From the IMG/VR virus record IMGVR_UViG_3300007541_007663, positions 1 to 20,537 of that record: DNA of 20,537 nt; one strand, given 5' to 3'. Shown here in pieces: positions 14,127 through 19,536 of the stretch; positions within the stretch are counted from its first letter, which is position 1, and every line of letters begins with the position of its first letter. The notes below the pieces were generated by a model. It was given only the letters and a program-made list of their open reading frames with translations. It made no database searches and was not told the DNA's origin. The stretch is from a virus. Both the position numbers and the translations under genes were made by a program.

Positions 14127-14372
14127 TTAAGGTAATTTTGTGAATTTGTAAGCTTTTGAAATCTTTGTGTTGAAATATTTTCCTTGTGATTCTGCCAATC
14201 TGAATTCCGCATAAACATTATGAGGTACATTCTCATATTCATATTTACTACCGTTCTTAAACTCAGCAATCATTTTTTTTGTTGCAGTATCATATTCAGT
14301 TTTGGAAATATTTGAAGAATCAATTTCATTGACAATTTTTGTTCCGTCGATTGTTTGTGATTTTACAGCCAT
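14127..14372 (-). CDS. KTSC-domain protein
   Basis: A small single-domain protein of the KTSC family (function unknown; the domain is seen alone or next to nucleic-acid enzymes). I chose ATG 14372 (MAVKSQTIDG, 81 aa) because it lies 1 bp after the stop of the upstream gene and the domain begins here. A longer in-frame reading to 14474 would overlap that gene by about 100 bp. Domain landmarks are the SSNISKTEYDTATKKMIAEF strands, KYEYENVP, then AESQGKYFNTKISKAYKF, where the family's usual Ser-Lys/Gly-Lys-x-(F/Y)-x-n-x-I pattern is visible. It is probably translated with the upstream 98-aa gene. Confidence 0.82.
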   Translation of the reverse strand: MAVKSQTIDGTKIVNEIDSSNISKTEYDTATKKMIAEFKNGSKYEYENVPHNVYAEFRLAESQGKYFNTKISKAYKFTKLP

Positions 14373-14373
14373 G

Positions 14374-14670
14374 TTACAAAGGGGTTTTTTTATCAATTCT
14401 ACCCAATAATTTGGTAAAGTAATCATCAATTTCAAATCCACCATCTTCAATGAGTCCAAACTTACGAGCATCACTTTTGATTTTTTTTATAGCGTAAATA
14501 ATTAACTCTCTTTGCATATACATGTTGTGAGTCATACCTTCACCACGTTCTAACTGACGATCTTTGATTCCGTTTTCAATGAACATTTTTCTCATTCTAA
14601 TGTACTCACGTAAAATATAATTTACATCAGAATTTTTCAGAGTTAGAAATCTTTTCAGTTGTGGTCTCAT
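14374..14670 (-). CDS. Unknown basic 98-aa protein
   Basis: No family recognised. I chose ATG 14670 (MRPQLKRFL). An upstream in-frame start at 14688 would lie beyond the TATTTATA element and inside a hairpin. The protein is basic and helical: LREYIRMRKMFIENGIKDRQ, MYMQRELIIYAIKKIKSDARK, then a more acidic end GGFEIDDYFTKLLGRI. It has no Cys or membrane segment. The stop is 1 bp before the KTSC start, which suggests coupled translation. Confidence 0.7.
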   Translation of the reverse strand: MRPQLKRFLTLKNSDVNYILREYIRMRKMFIENGIKDRQLERGEGMTHNMYMQRELIIYAIKKIKSDARKFGLIEDGGFEIDDYFTKLLGRIDKKTPL

Positions 14671-14674
14671 AGTA

Positions 14675-14683
14675 TATAAATAC
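14675..14683 (-). promoter_or_regulatory. Late-type element 4 bp before the 98-aa gene
   Basis: The sense strand reads GTATTTATATACTATG. The element sits directly between a hairpin terminator (14684-14714) and the ATG at 14670, the expected layout for a new transcription unit with a very short or absent leader. Confidence 0.5.
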
Positions 14684-14714
14684 AACAAACCCCCACTTTT
14701 GGGTGGGGGTTGTT
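14684..14714 (-). terminator. GC-rich hairpin between 41-aa and 98-aa genes
   Basis: AAACCCCCAC pairs with GTGGGGGTT around a 6-base loop, and the stem extends by three more pairs past a bulged A. The minus strand then reads TTTGTTGTATTTATA, so the T-run is short. It lies directly after the 41-aa gene and before the next promoter element. Confidence 0.6.
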
Positions 14715-14715
14715 A

Positions 14716-14841
14716 CTATTTTTCTTGTTTCAGATGACAGGAGCAAGAACCACATCCACAGTTTTTCTTTTCTGTTTTGGATGACACCAGAAGTGCGACG
14801 GCTCCTCCTAATAAAACTATTGAGATGATGACATTTATCAT
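14716..14841 (-). CDS. 41-aa Cys-rich single-pass membrane peptide
   Basis: Reading from ATG 14841 to TAG 14716 gives one hydrophobic helix (MINVIISIVLLGGAVALLVS, residues 1-20), a short basic stretch (SKTEKKN) and a Cys cluster CGCGSCSCH (residues 28-36), ending LKQEK. The layout resembles the small FeoB-associated Cys-rich membrane proteins common in Bacteroidota and Firmicutes, though phage small membrane peptides can converge on it. The four cysteines and a histidine could bind metal. The orientation is probably N-out or in the inner membrane with the basic, Cys-rich tail in the cytosol. It starts 11 bp after the UVR gene stop and ends at a hairpin, so it may close the UVR transcript. A variant ATTTAT element also precedes it. 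Confidence 0.65.
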   Translation of the reverse strand: MINVIISIVLLGGAVALLVSSKTEKKNCGCGSCSCHLKQEK

Positions 14842-14852
14842 ATCGATAAATA

Positions 14853-15323
14853 TTACATCTTCAACTTTTTGAGTTCTTCACGGATCTCGATCGCTCTTTC
14901 AAAGTTGTGGTCAGCAATTACCTGTTTGAGTTCAACTTCAAGTTTATCAATTGATTCTTGAGAGTTTTCTCGTTGTTTAATCTTATCACGGATGGCAATA
15001 GCCAATTCGTAATCTTCTGATTCAATCGCTAGTTGAAGTTCTTTTTGGAGTCCTTCAAGACCATTGTCTTTTTGTTTTTTGTTTTTGAATGGATTCATCA
15101 ACATATCGTCATCGAATCCTGAGGTACGGATAAAACTGGTGATCACAACTTTACCATCATTAGATGTGAAGGTTTCTTTGTTCCATTCACCATTTTCATC
15201 TTTTCCTTTTTCTATATTATTTTTTCCGTGGATACCAAATCTTCCACCGAACGGATTACTACGACCGAACATATTGTTTAGTTCATTGAACAAGTCATCA
15301 AAAGAATCACCTCTTCCAAACAT
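14853..15323 (-). CDS. UVR-motif protein, candidate partner of the phage ClpC
   Basis: A 156-aa protein with two UVR-type helical hairpins at the C-terminus: LQKELQLAIESEDYELAIAI (from about 92) and LEVELKQVIADHNFERAIEI (from about 128), each with the D/N-Y/F-E-x-A-x-x-I/L-R core. UVR motifs occur in UvrB, in the ClpC middle domain and in McsA-type ClpC regulators, where they mediate protein contacts. The N-terminus is Phe/Gly-rich (FGRGDSFDDLFNELNNMFGR), followed by a folded piece (WNKETFTSNDGKVVITSFIR) I do not recognise. It is divergent from the ClpC gene across a shared control region with two promoters of its own and two palindromes. An adaptor or regulator of the phage ClpC is the natural inference, not a demonstrated role. 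Confidence 0.8.
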   Translation of the reverse strand: MFGRGDSFDDLFNELNNMFGRSNPFGGRFGIHGKNNIEKGKDENGEWNKETFTSNDGKVVITSFIRTSGFDDDMLMNPFKNKKQKDNGLEGLQKELQLAIESEDYELAIAIRDKIKQRENSQESIDKLEVELKQVIADHNFERAIEIREELKKLKM

Positions 15324-15390
15324 ATTTTTTTCTTTTTAAATTTTTATTTGTTATCTTTGTCCCAATAATAGTAAATAATGTGCCAACAAC

Positions 15391-15421
15391 CAAAATTACT
15401 ATTCTCCTGACAAAATGTCAA
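15391..15421 (-). promoter_or_regulatory. Leftward host-type promoter P2 for the UVR gene
   Basis: On the minus strand TTG (15421-15419) is followed after 20 bases by TAATTTTG (15398-15391), a full match to TAnnTTTG. The TTG is within the edge of the palindrome at 15408-15420, so a protein bound there would cover the -33 region. Confidence 0.6.
15408..15420. promoter_or_regulatory. Operator-like palindrome, copy 1
   Basis: TGACA-AAA-TGTCA. Its centre lies 32 bp from copy 2, about three helical turns, so two bound dimers would sit on the same face of the DNA. It overlaps the -33 box of leftward promoter P2. Confidence 0.6.
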
Positions 15422-15423
15422 AA

Positions 15424-15453
15424 CAAAAATATAACAAACTGACAAATTGTCAA
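15424..15453 (-). promoter_or_regulatory. Leftward host-type promoter P1 for the UVR gene
   Basis: On the minus strand TTG (15453-15451) is followed after exactly 19 bases by TATTTTTG (15431-15424), a full match to TAnnTTTG. The -33 TTG overlaps palindrome copy 2, repeating the arrangement of P2. Confidence 0.6.
15440..15452. promoter_or_regulatory. Operator-like palindrome, copy 2
   Basis: TGACA-AAT-TGTCA. It overlaps the -33 of leftward promoter P1 and ends 3 bp before the -33 TTG of the rightward ClpC promoter, so one bound protein could control both directions. Confidence 0.6.
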
Positions 15454-15455
15454 TA

Positions 15456-15485
15456 TTGGTATTTGGAAAAATAATTGTATATTTG
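15456..15485 (+). promoter_or_regulatory. Rightward host-type promoter for the clpC-like gene
   Basis: TTG (15456-15458), 19 bases, TATATTTG (15478-15485) is a perfect match to the Bacteroidota primary sigma consensus. The -7 box ends 26 bp before the ATG. I see no Shine-Dalgarno motif in the leader. Confidence 0.75.
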
Positions 15486-15511
15486 TGGTGTAAATCAAAA
15501 ACTGAAATATC

Positions 15512-17506
15512 ATGATTGAATCTATGGACGATAACGATAAGGGAGCAAAATCCCGTCAAAAACAAAGTGGGACACCCGTCTTAGATAACTTTTCTAAAGA
15601 CCTTAACAAGATGGCCGCTGAGGGTAAACTTGACCCTGTAATCGGTCGGGAGATGGAAATCCACCGAATTGCACAAATCCTATCCCGTAGGAAAAAGAAT
15701 AACCCCATCATCGTGGGGGAACCTGGTAGTGGTAAAACCGCTATCGTAGAGGGACTCGCCAACAAGATCGTACAAGGCGATTGTCCCCGAAATCTTCGTG
15801 ATAAACGCATCGTCCTTTTGGACCTCACTTCAATTGTTGCGGGTACCAAATACCGTGGACAATTTGAGGAGCGTATGAAAGTTATTATCGAAGAACTGTC
15901 TGAAAATCCAGACATCATTATCTTTATCGACGAAATCCACACGATCGTAGGTGCCGGTAACGCATCTGGTTCAATGGACGCATCCAACATCTTCAAACCC
16001 GCTCTTGCCCGTGGTGAAATCCAATGTATTGGGGCAACAACTCTTGACGAGTACCGTACCAATTTCGAAAAAGACGGAGCACTTGAGCGTCGATTCCAAA
16101 AGGTGAGTATTGATTCTCCCTCTAAAGAAGAAACACTACTTATCCTTCAACAATCGAAATCACGTTATGAAGATTTCCACAAGGTCCTTTACACCGAAGA
16201 GATCTTGGAGATGTGTGTAAACCTTGCGGACCGTTACATCACCGATCGTGAATTTCCCGATAAAGCGTTTGACATCTTGGATGAGGTCGGAGCTCGTAGT
16301 CAAGTGGAAGTGAAAATTCCAGAGTCAATTGAGATTCTGAAGCAAAAAGCTGTAGAACTCAAACAACATAAATTGGACGTGGTCAAGAAACAAGATTACG
16401 AACAGGCTGCTGAGATTCGTGACAAAGAGAAAAAACTTTTGGAACGATTGGAGAAAGAAAAGGCTAAGTTCGAAAAAGAACAATCTGAAAACAAGAAATC
16501 CATCGAGCCAGAGTTGGTACTTGCTGTTGTGGCATCTATGACCAAAATCCCAGTGAACAAACTATCTCTTGATGATAAAGCGGCATTAGTTGGTTTGGAG
16601 GATTCTCTGAAAAAAGAAGTTATCGGTCAAGACGATGCTGTCAGCAAAATTGCTCGAGCAATGCGTCGTAACCGACTCGGAATCAAAGATCCAAACAAAC
16701 CAATCGGTTCATTCATCTTCTTGGGTTCAACAGGTGTAGGAAAAACTCACCTCGCAAAACAACTTGCAAAACAAATCTTCGGTTCTGCCGATAACCTGAT
16801 CCGAGTAGATATGTCTGAATATCAAGAGAAACACACCATTTCACGTTTGATTGGAGCACCTCCAGGATACGTGGGTTATGATGAGGGTGGCCAACTAACC
16901 GAACAGGTAAAGAACAAACCATACTCGGTTGTTCTTTTTGACGAGGTTGAAAAGGCAAACAAGGAGATCTTTCATACCCTTCTTCAAATGTTGGATGAAG
17001 GTCATCTTACAGATTCTTTGGGTCGTAAGATCAACTTCAAAAACACCCTCATTATCATGACCTCAAACATCGGTGTGAAGAAACTCCAAGACTTCGGTAC
17101 TGGTATCGGTTTTGGTGGTTCATCCTACTCGTCAGAGGAACAAAAGAAAGAGATCCTGAAGAAGGAAATGAAAAATTACTTCTCACCAGAATTTCTAAAC
17201 CGTATCGATGAGACCATCATCTTTAACTCTCTTGATCAAGTATCCCTTAAAAAGATTGTATCTATTGAACTCAATAAGTTGATGAAACGTCTAGGAGATC
17301 TAAAACTAAATTTCACTTTTGATGAAAAACTCGTTGATCATATCTCGAAAGTAGGGTTCGATGAGGTGTATGGCGCTCGACCTATCAAACGAGCAATTCA
17401 AGATGAAGTGGAAGACTTGGTTTCCGAATCCGTATTATCTGACACCGTAAAAGAAGGAGGGAGCTACACCCTCTCCGTGGAAGATGAAAAAGTGGTTATC
17501 AAGTAA
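15512..17506 (+). CDS. clpC: ClpC-like AAA+ unfoldase lacking the N-terminal domain
   Basis: ATP-driven protein unfoldase that would feed substrates into ClpP. The 664 residues start almost directly at the first AAA+ module (TPVLDNFSKDLNKMAAEGKLDPVIGRE, 21-47); the double Clp_N domain of full-length ClpC (about 840 aa) is absent. First module: GEPGSGKT (69-76), IIIFIDEIH (D140, E141), pore loop KYRG, finger LERRF (191-195). Middle domain about 278-325, with the UVR-like core KQDYEQAAEIRDKEKKL. Second module: GSTGVGKT (405-412), pore loop PGYVGYDEGG, VVLFDEVEK (D477, E478), NRIDE (563-567), GARPIKR. GIGFG (531-535) sits where ClpA/ClpC carry the ClpP-docking tripeptide. All ATPase motifs are intact. 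No clpP gene lies in the window, so the host ClpP is the likely partner. C-ending codons are more frequent than in neighbouring genes. Confidence 0.93.
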   Translation: MIESMDDNDKGAKSRQKQSGTPVLDNFSKDLNKMAAEGKLDPVIGREMEIHRIAQILSRRKKNNPIIVGEPGSGKTAIVEGLANKIVQGDCPRNLRDKRIVLLDLTSIVAGTKYRGQFEERMKVIIEELSENPDIIIFIDEIHTIVGAGNASGSMDASNIFKPALARGEIQCIGATTLDEYRTNFEKDGALERRFQKVSIDSPSKEETLLILQQSKSRYEDFHKVLYTEEILEMCVNLADRYITDREFPDKAFDILDEVGARSQVEVKIPESIEILKQKAVELKQHKLDVVKKQDYEQAAEIRDKEKKLLERLEKEKAKFEKEQSENKKSIEPELVLAVVASMTKIPVNKLSLDDKAALVGLEDSLKKEVIGQDDAVSKIARAMRRNRLGIKDPNKPIGSFIFLGSTGVGKTHLAKQLAKQIFGSADNLIRVDMSEYQEKHTISRLIGAPPGYVGYDEGGQLTEQVKNKPYSVVLFDEVEKANKEIFHTLLQMLDEGHLTDSLGRKINFKNTLIIMTSNIGVKKLQDFGTGIGFGGSSYSSEEQKKEILKKEMKNYFSPEFLNRIDETIIFNSLDQVSLKKIVSIELNKLMKRLGDLKLNFTFDEKLVDHISKVGFDEVYGARPIKRAIQDEVEDLVSESVLSDTVKEGGSYTLSVEDEKVVIK

Positions 17507-17509
17507 AAG

Positions 17510-17532
17510 AAAGGGGGTCAATGACCCCCTTT
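17510..17532. terminator. Bidirectional hairpin terminator after the clpC-like gene
   Basis: AAAGGGGGTC-AAT-GACCCCCTTT is a perfect 10-bp stem, with a T-rich run (TTATTTTTT) on the rightward side and A-rich sequence before it that gives a T-run on the leftward side. It lies between the convergent clpC-like and 57-aa genes and can stop both. Confidence 0.85.
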
Positions 17533-17705
17533 TATTTTTTACAAAATGATGATTCTTTTCCGAAATGTAGACAACGTAAAAGTTTCACTTCAATTCTCAT
17601 ATCATGGTATTTGTCACCATCACAGGCTTTATGTCCATTTCTAATTGATTTAAACAGTTCAAATTCTATCTGTAAAATTCGTTTCAGTAATTCCATTTCA
17701 TTCAT
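17532..17705 (-). CDS. Unknown 57-aa protein
   Basis: Reading from ATG 17705 to TAA 17532 gives MNEMELLKRILQIEFELFKS, then RNGHKACDGDKYHDMRIEVK, then LLRCLHFGKESSFCKK. The first half is an amphipathic helix. Three Cys and three His are scattered without a clear finger spacing. No family recognised. The frame sits between two hairpin terminators, convergent to the clpC-like gene, and no clear promoter is visible. Confidence 0.55.
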   Translation of the reverse strand: MNEMELLKRILQIEFELFKSIRNGHKACDGDKYHDMRIEVKLLRCLHFGKESSFCKK

Positions 17706-17732
17706 AAGCAAAAAAAATTAGGGCAAAAAAAA

Positions 17733-17748
17733 GAGGTCCAATGACCTC
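17733..17748 (-). terminator. Terminator of the oxygenase operon
   Basis: GAGGTC-CAAT-GACCTC forms a 6-bp stem, and the minus strand continues with eight T's (TTTTTTTT). It starts 5 bp after the oxygenase stop codon. A standard intrinsic terminator. Confidence 0.85.
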
Positions 17749-17753
17749 ATCTA

Positions 17754-18353
17754 CTATTCAACATCTTCATTTCGATTCAACCAAGTAGTCAGAATATATT
17801 TATCATTTGAAATTGGCATATGTCCTCGGTGGACATAAGGCCAAGGTGCTGGCCATACCAAAAATGTTCCCTGAGTAGGTTTTATCATCATTTCTTGATG
17901 TAAAAATTCGGTCTCACCACCTTCTTCTACATCATTAAGATAGAACATAACAGCGAATATTCGATTGTAGAATTCATAATATTCTCCTTCAGTGTGATAG
18001 GATTTGAAATGTCCTTCCCCTTTTTTATATTTCTGAAGTTGCCAAACAGGATAATATGTTCCATTTCCAAACAAATATTGAAAGGTATTAAATTCATCGT
18101 TTGTTGGGAATTTAGAAACATAGTCATTTACCTTTTCATTCGCAACTCTGACAATCCAATCGGTTTCGGATTTAAATTCTTCATGTGCTGCAATGTCAAA
18201 ATCGGTAGTATCTTTATACTCCGTGTTGTATCCGGATGCAGTTACACCAGAATAATGTAAGTGGGGATTTTCTTCGAAAATTCTGATTAATTTCTCACAA
18301 AAAGCTTTAGATAGAGCTCCAGGGTAAACTCCTATTGTATCCTTGACGTTCAT
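17754..18353 (-). CDS. 2-oxoglutarate/Fe(II)-dependent oxygenase (prolyl 4-hydroxylase-like)
   Basis: Probable hydroxylase using Fe(II), O2 and 2-oxoglutarate. The 199 residues show the double-stranded beta-helix signature: YKKGEGHFKSYHTEGE with the metal pair H120-x-E122 (Glu in place of the more common Asp), FAVMFYLND followed by GGETEF (145-150), GTFLVWPAPWPYVHRG with the second metal His175, and NDKYILTTWLN with K185 as the likely 2-oxoglutarate contact. The family includes prolyl hydroxylases, found in many T4-like phages; the substrate is unknown. It is the last gene of a leftward unit. Its start overlaps the peptidase gene by 47 bp, and a terminator follows its stop. No signal peptide, so it is cytosolic. 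Confidence 0.87.
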   Translation of the reverse strand: MNVKDTIGVYPGALSKAFCEKLIRIFEENPHLHYSGVTASGYNTEYKDTTDFDIAAHEEFKSETDWIVRVANEKVNDYVSKFPTNDEFNTFQYLFGNGTYYPVWQLQKYKKGEGHFKSYHTEGEYYEFYNRIFAVMFYLNDVEEGGETEFLHQEMMIKPTQGTFLVWPAPWPYVHRGHMPISNDKYILTTWLNRNEDVE

Positions 18354-19140
18354 ATTCGTGTTTAGTATATCCTAATCTATTTATCATCTCGTGTGCAGTA
18401 TGGATAGAATTTTGAAGATCCTCCACAACAACATACTCGTGCATCGTATGATAATTATAATAACCACAAGAAAAATTTATACAGGAAAAATCAAATTTCA
18501 TTTTCAATTGTGAAACATCTGTATAAGGGTGGATCTGAAACTCGTGGTGTGCAAACATTTCTGTCAAAACTTCATCAGCAATTCGGAAAAATTCCGAATT
18601 CCGATCAAATAAACGCACACCTGAACAGACTTCAGTAACCATGTAATTACTTGGGGCGTCCAACTGAATTGCATATGCAACATCCGAGAAAAACTCGGGA
18701 CTAGCTTGTCTAGAACCTATACACCCTACTTCCTCAGACACAAAAAATGCTGCTTTTACGTGAGGTAAGTTTCGAAGTGAAATCAAAGCACCATACACAC
18801 CACATTTATCATCACCACCAATACCAACAGGTTTACCATTTGGTCCATATCCCTTCAAGGACAATTTAGGTTGCTTTTGACGATTTGGTAGTTGTTCCTC
18901 TCGGACGATAATTTCATCTTCGAAATGGTGAACTGTGTCGGTATGTGCAACCATACAAGGGTAGAGTTTATCCTCATACCCTTGCGTGGTTTTGGTGGCA
19001 TAAACATTCATCATCTCATCGACTACATAAGGAATTCCCTCTTTGTCCAACCAATCACAAATGTATTGGACCATAAGTTCTTCATTGTAAGTTGCCGTGC
19101 GAACTGACAACAGTTCTTTCAAAAATTCTAAGTCATTCAT
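18307..19140 (-). CDS. Compact zinc metallopeptidase (M20/M28/M42-like)
   Basis: Aminopeptidase- or deacylase-type metalloenzyme. The 277 residues contain the co-catalytic metal set in order: MVAHTDTVHH (H66, D68), GIGGDDKCGVYGAL (D110/D111), VSEEVGCIGS (general base E136, ligand E137), QLDAP (D161), and YHTMHEY (H231, with H234 as alternative), preceded by YTDVSQ (D208). M20 and M42 enzymes usually have 350-400 residues. Here only about 70 residues separate D161 from H231, so the lid/dimerisation domain is reduced or missing. M28-type enzymes are closer in size. The ATG overlaps the stop of the cREC gene (ATGA), indicating coupled translation. Possible roles are peptide salvage or trimming of a specific peptide or amide; the sequence does not decide. 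Confidence 0.85.
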   Translation of the reverse strand: MNDLEFLKELLSVRTATYNEELMVQYICDWLDKEGIPYVVDEMMNVYATKTTQGYEDKLYPCMVAHTDTVHHFEDEIIVREEQLPNRQKQPKLSLKGYGPNGKPVGIGGDDKCGVYGALISLRNLPHVKAAFFVSEEVGCIGSRQASPEFFSDVAYAIQLDAPSNYMVTEVCSGVRLFDRNSEFFRIADEVLTEMFAHHEFQIHPYTDVSQLKMKFDFSCINFSCGYYNYHTMHEYVVVEDLQNSIHTAHEMINRLGYTKHEYERQGYNRSLPWSSI

Positions 19141-19490
19141 TTTCCGATGGATTTACGATAGTTTGAAAGAATTGAATTGATGTTTTGACGACCAACAGGA
19201 TTGGCACTTTGAATTGACCACGTAGGAACATCAATTCCACCATTATCCATACAGTAATTCACCAACCATTTTGCGGCGTTATGACCAGTACCAAGTTCAT
19301 CGTCACCCAAATCATGATCAAAGAAGATTTCATCAGGGAGACCAAACTCACGGATATAATCAACAAACTCGGGGTATTCTTTCACCCAAACAATCTCATC
19401 AACTTTCGAATCGTACTCAGGGATATATTGATCCCTCCATACACTCATATTCGGATCCCGAATGTCGTCTAACCACAAATACGTTTTCAT
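19137..19490 (-). CDS. Small receiver-like protein (cREC family)
   Basis: A 117-aa single-domain protein matching the cyclic-phosphate-processing receiver-like (cREC) family. It has YLWLDDIRDP (4-13) with the acidic pair, IFFDHDLGDDELGTGHNAAKWL (55-76) with the D-H-D-L-G core, and a final WSIQSANPVGRQNI (91-104). This family has been linked by comparative genomics to RNA end repair, but its reaction is not established to my knowledge. It begins the cREC-peptidase-oxygenase unit, directly behind a perfect host-type promoter, and its stop overlaps the peptidase start by 4 bp. Confidence 0.75.
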   Translation of the reverse strand: MKTYLWLDDIRDPNMSVWRDQYIPEYDSKVDEIVWVKEYPEFVDYIREFGLPDEIFFDHDLGDDELGTGHNAAKWLVNYCMDNGGIDVPTWSIQSANPVGRQNINSILSNYRKSIGK

Positions 19491-19506
19491 GTTGATAAGT
19501 TTTCAA

Positions 19507-19536
19507 CAAAGATACGAAAATATTTGTTGATATCAA
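19507..19536 (-). promoter_or_regulatory. Leftward host-type promoter for the cREC-peptidase-oxygenase unit
   Basis: On the minus strand TTG (19536-19534), 19 bases, then TATCTTTG (19514-19507) is a perfect Bacteroidota consensus. The -7 box ends 16 bp before ATG 19490. The -33 box overlaps the stop codon of the upstream 334-aa gene. Confidence 0.75.

Noticed and set aside
14373-14474. Longer start for the KTSC gene at 14474
   Set aside because: The extra 34 residues overlap the upstream gene by about 100 bp in another frame and match nothing. ATG 14372 gives the exact domain start and a 1-bp gap.
15556-16062. 168-codon leftward ORF opposite the clpC-like gene
   Set aside because: It lies wholly within conserved AAA+ coding sequence. 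Its Arg/Ser/Ile-rich product is what the reverse complement of such codons gives.
17707-17730. TAATTTTTTTTG on the minus strand before the 57-aa gene as a promoter
   Set aside because: No TTG lies at 19-21 bp upstream, and the T-run is explained by the adjacent oxygenase terminator.
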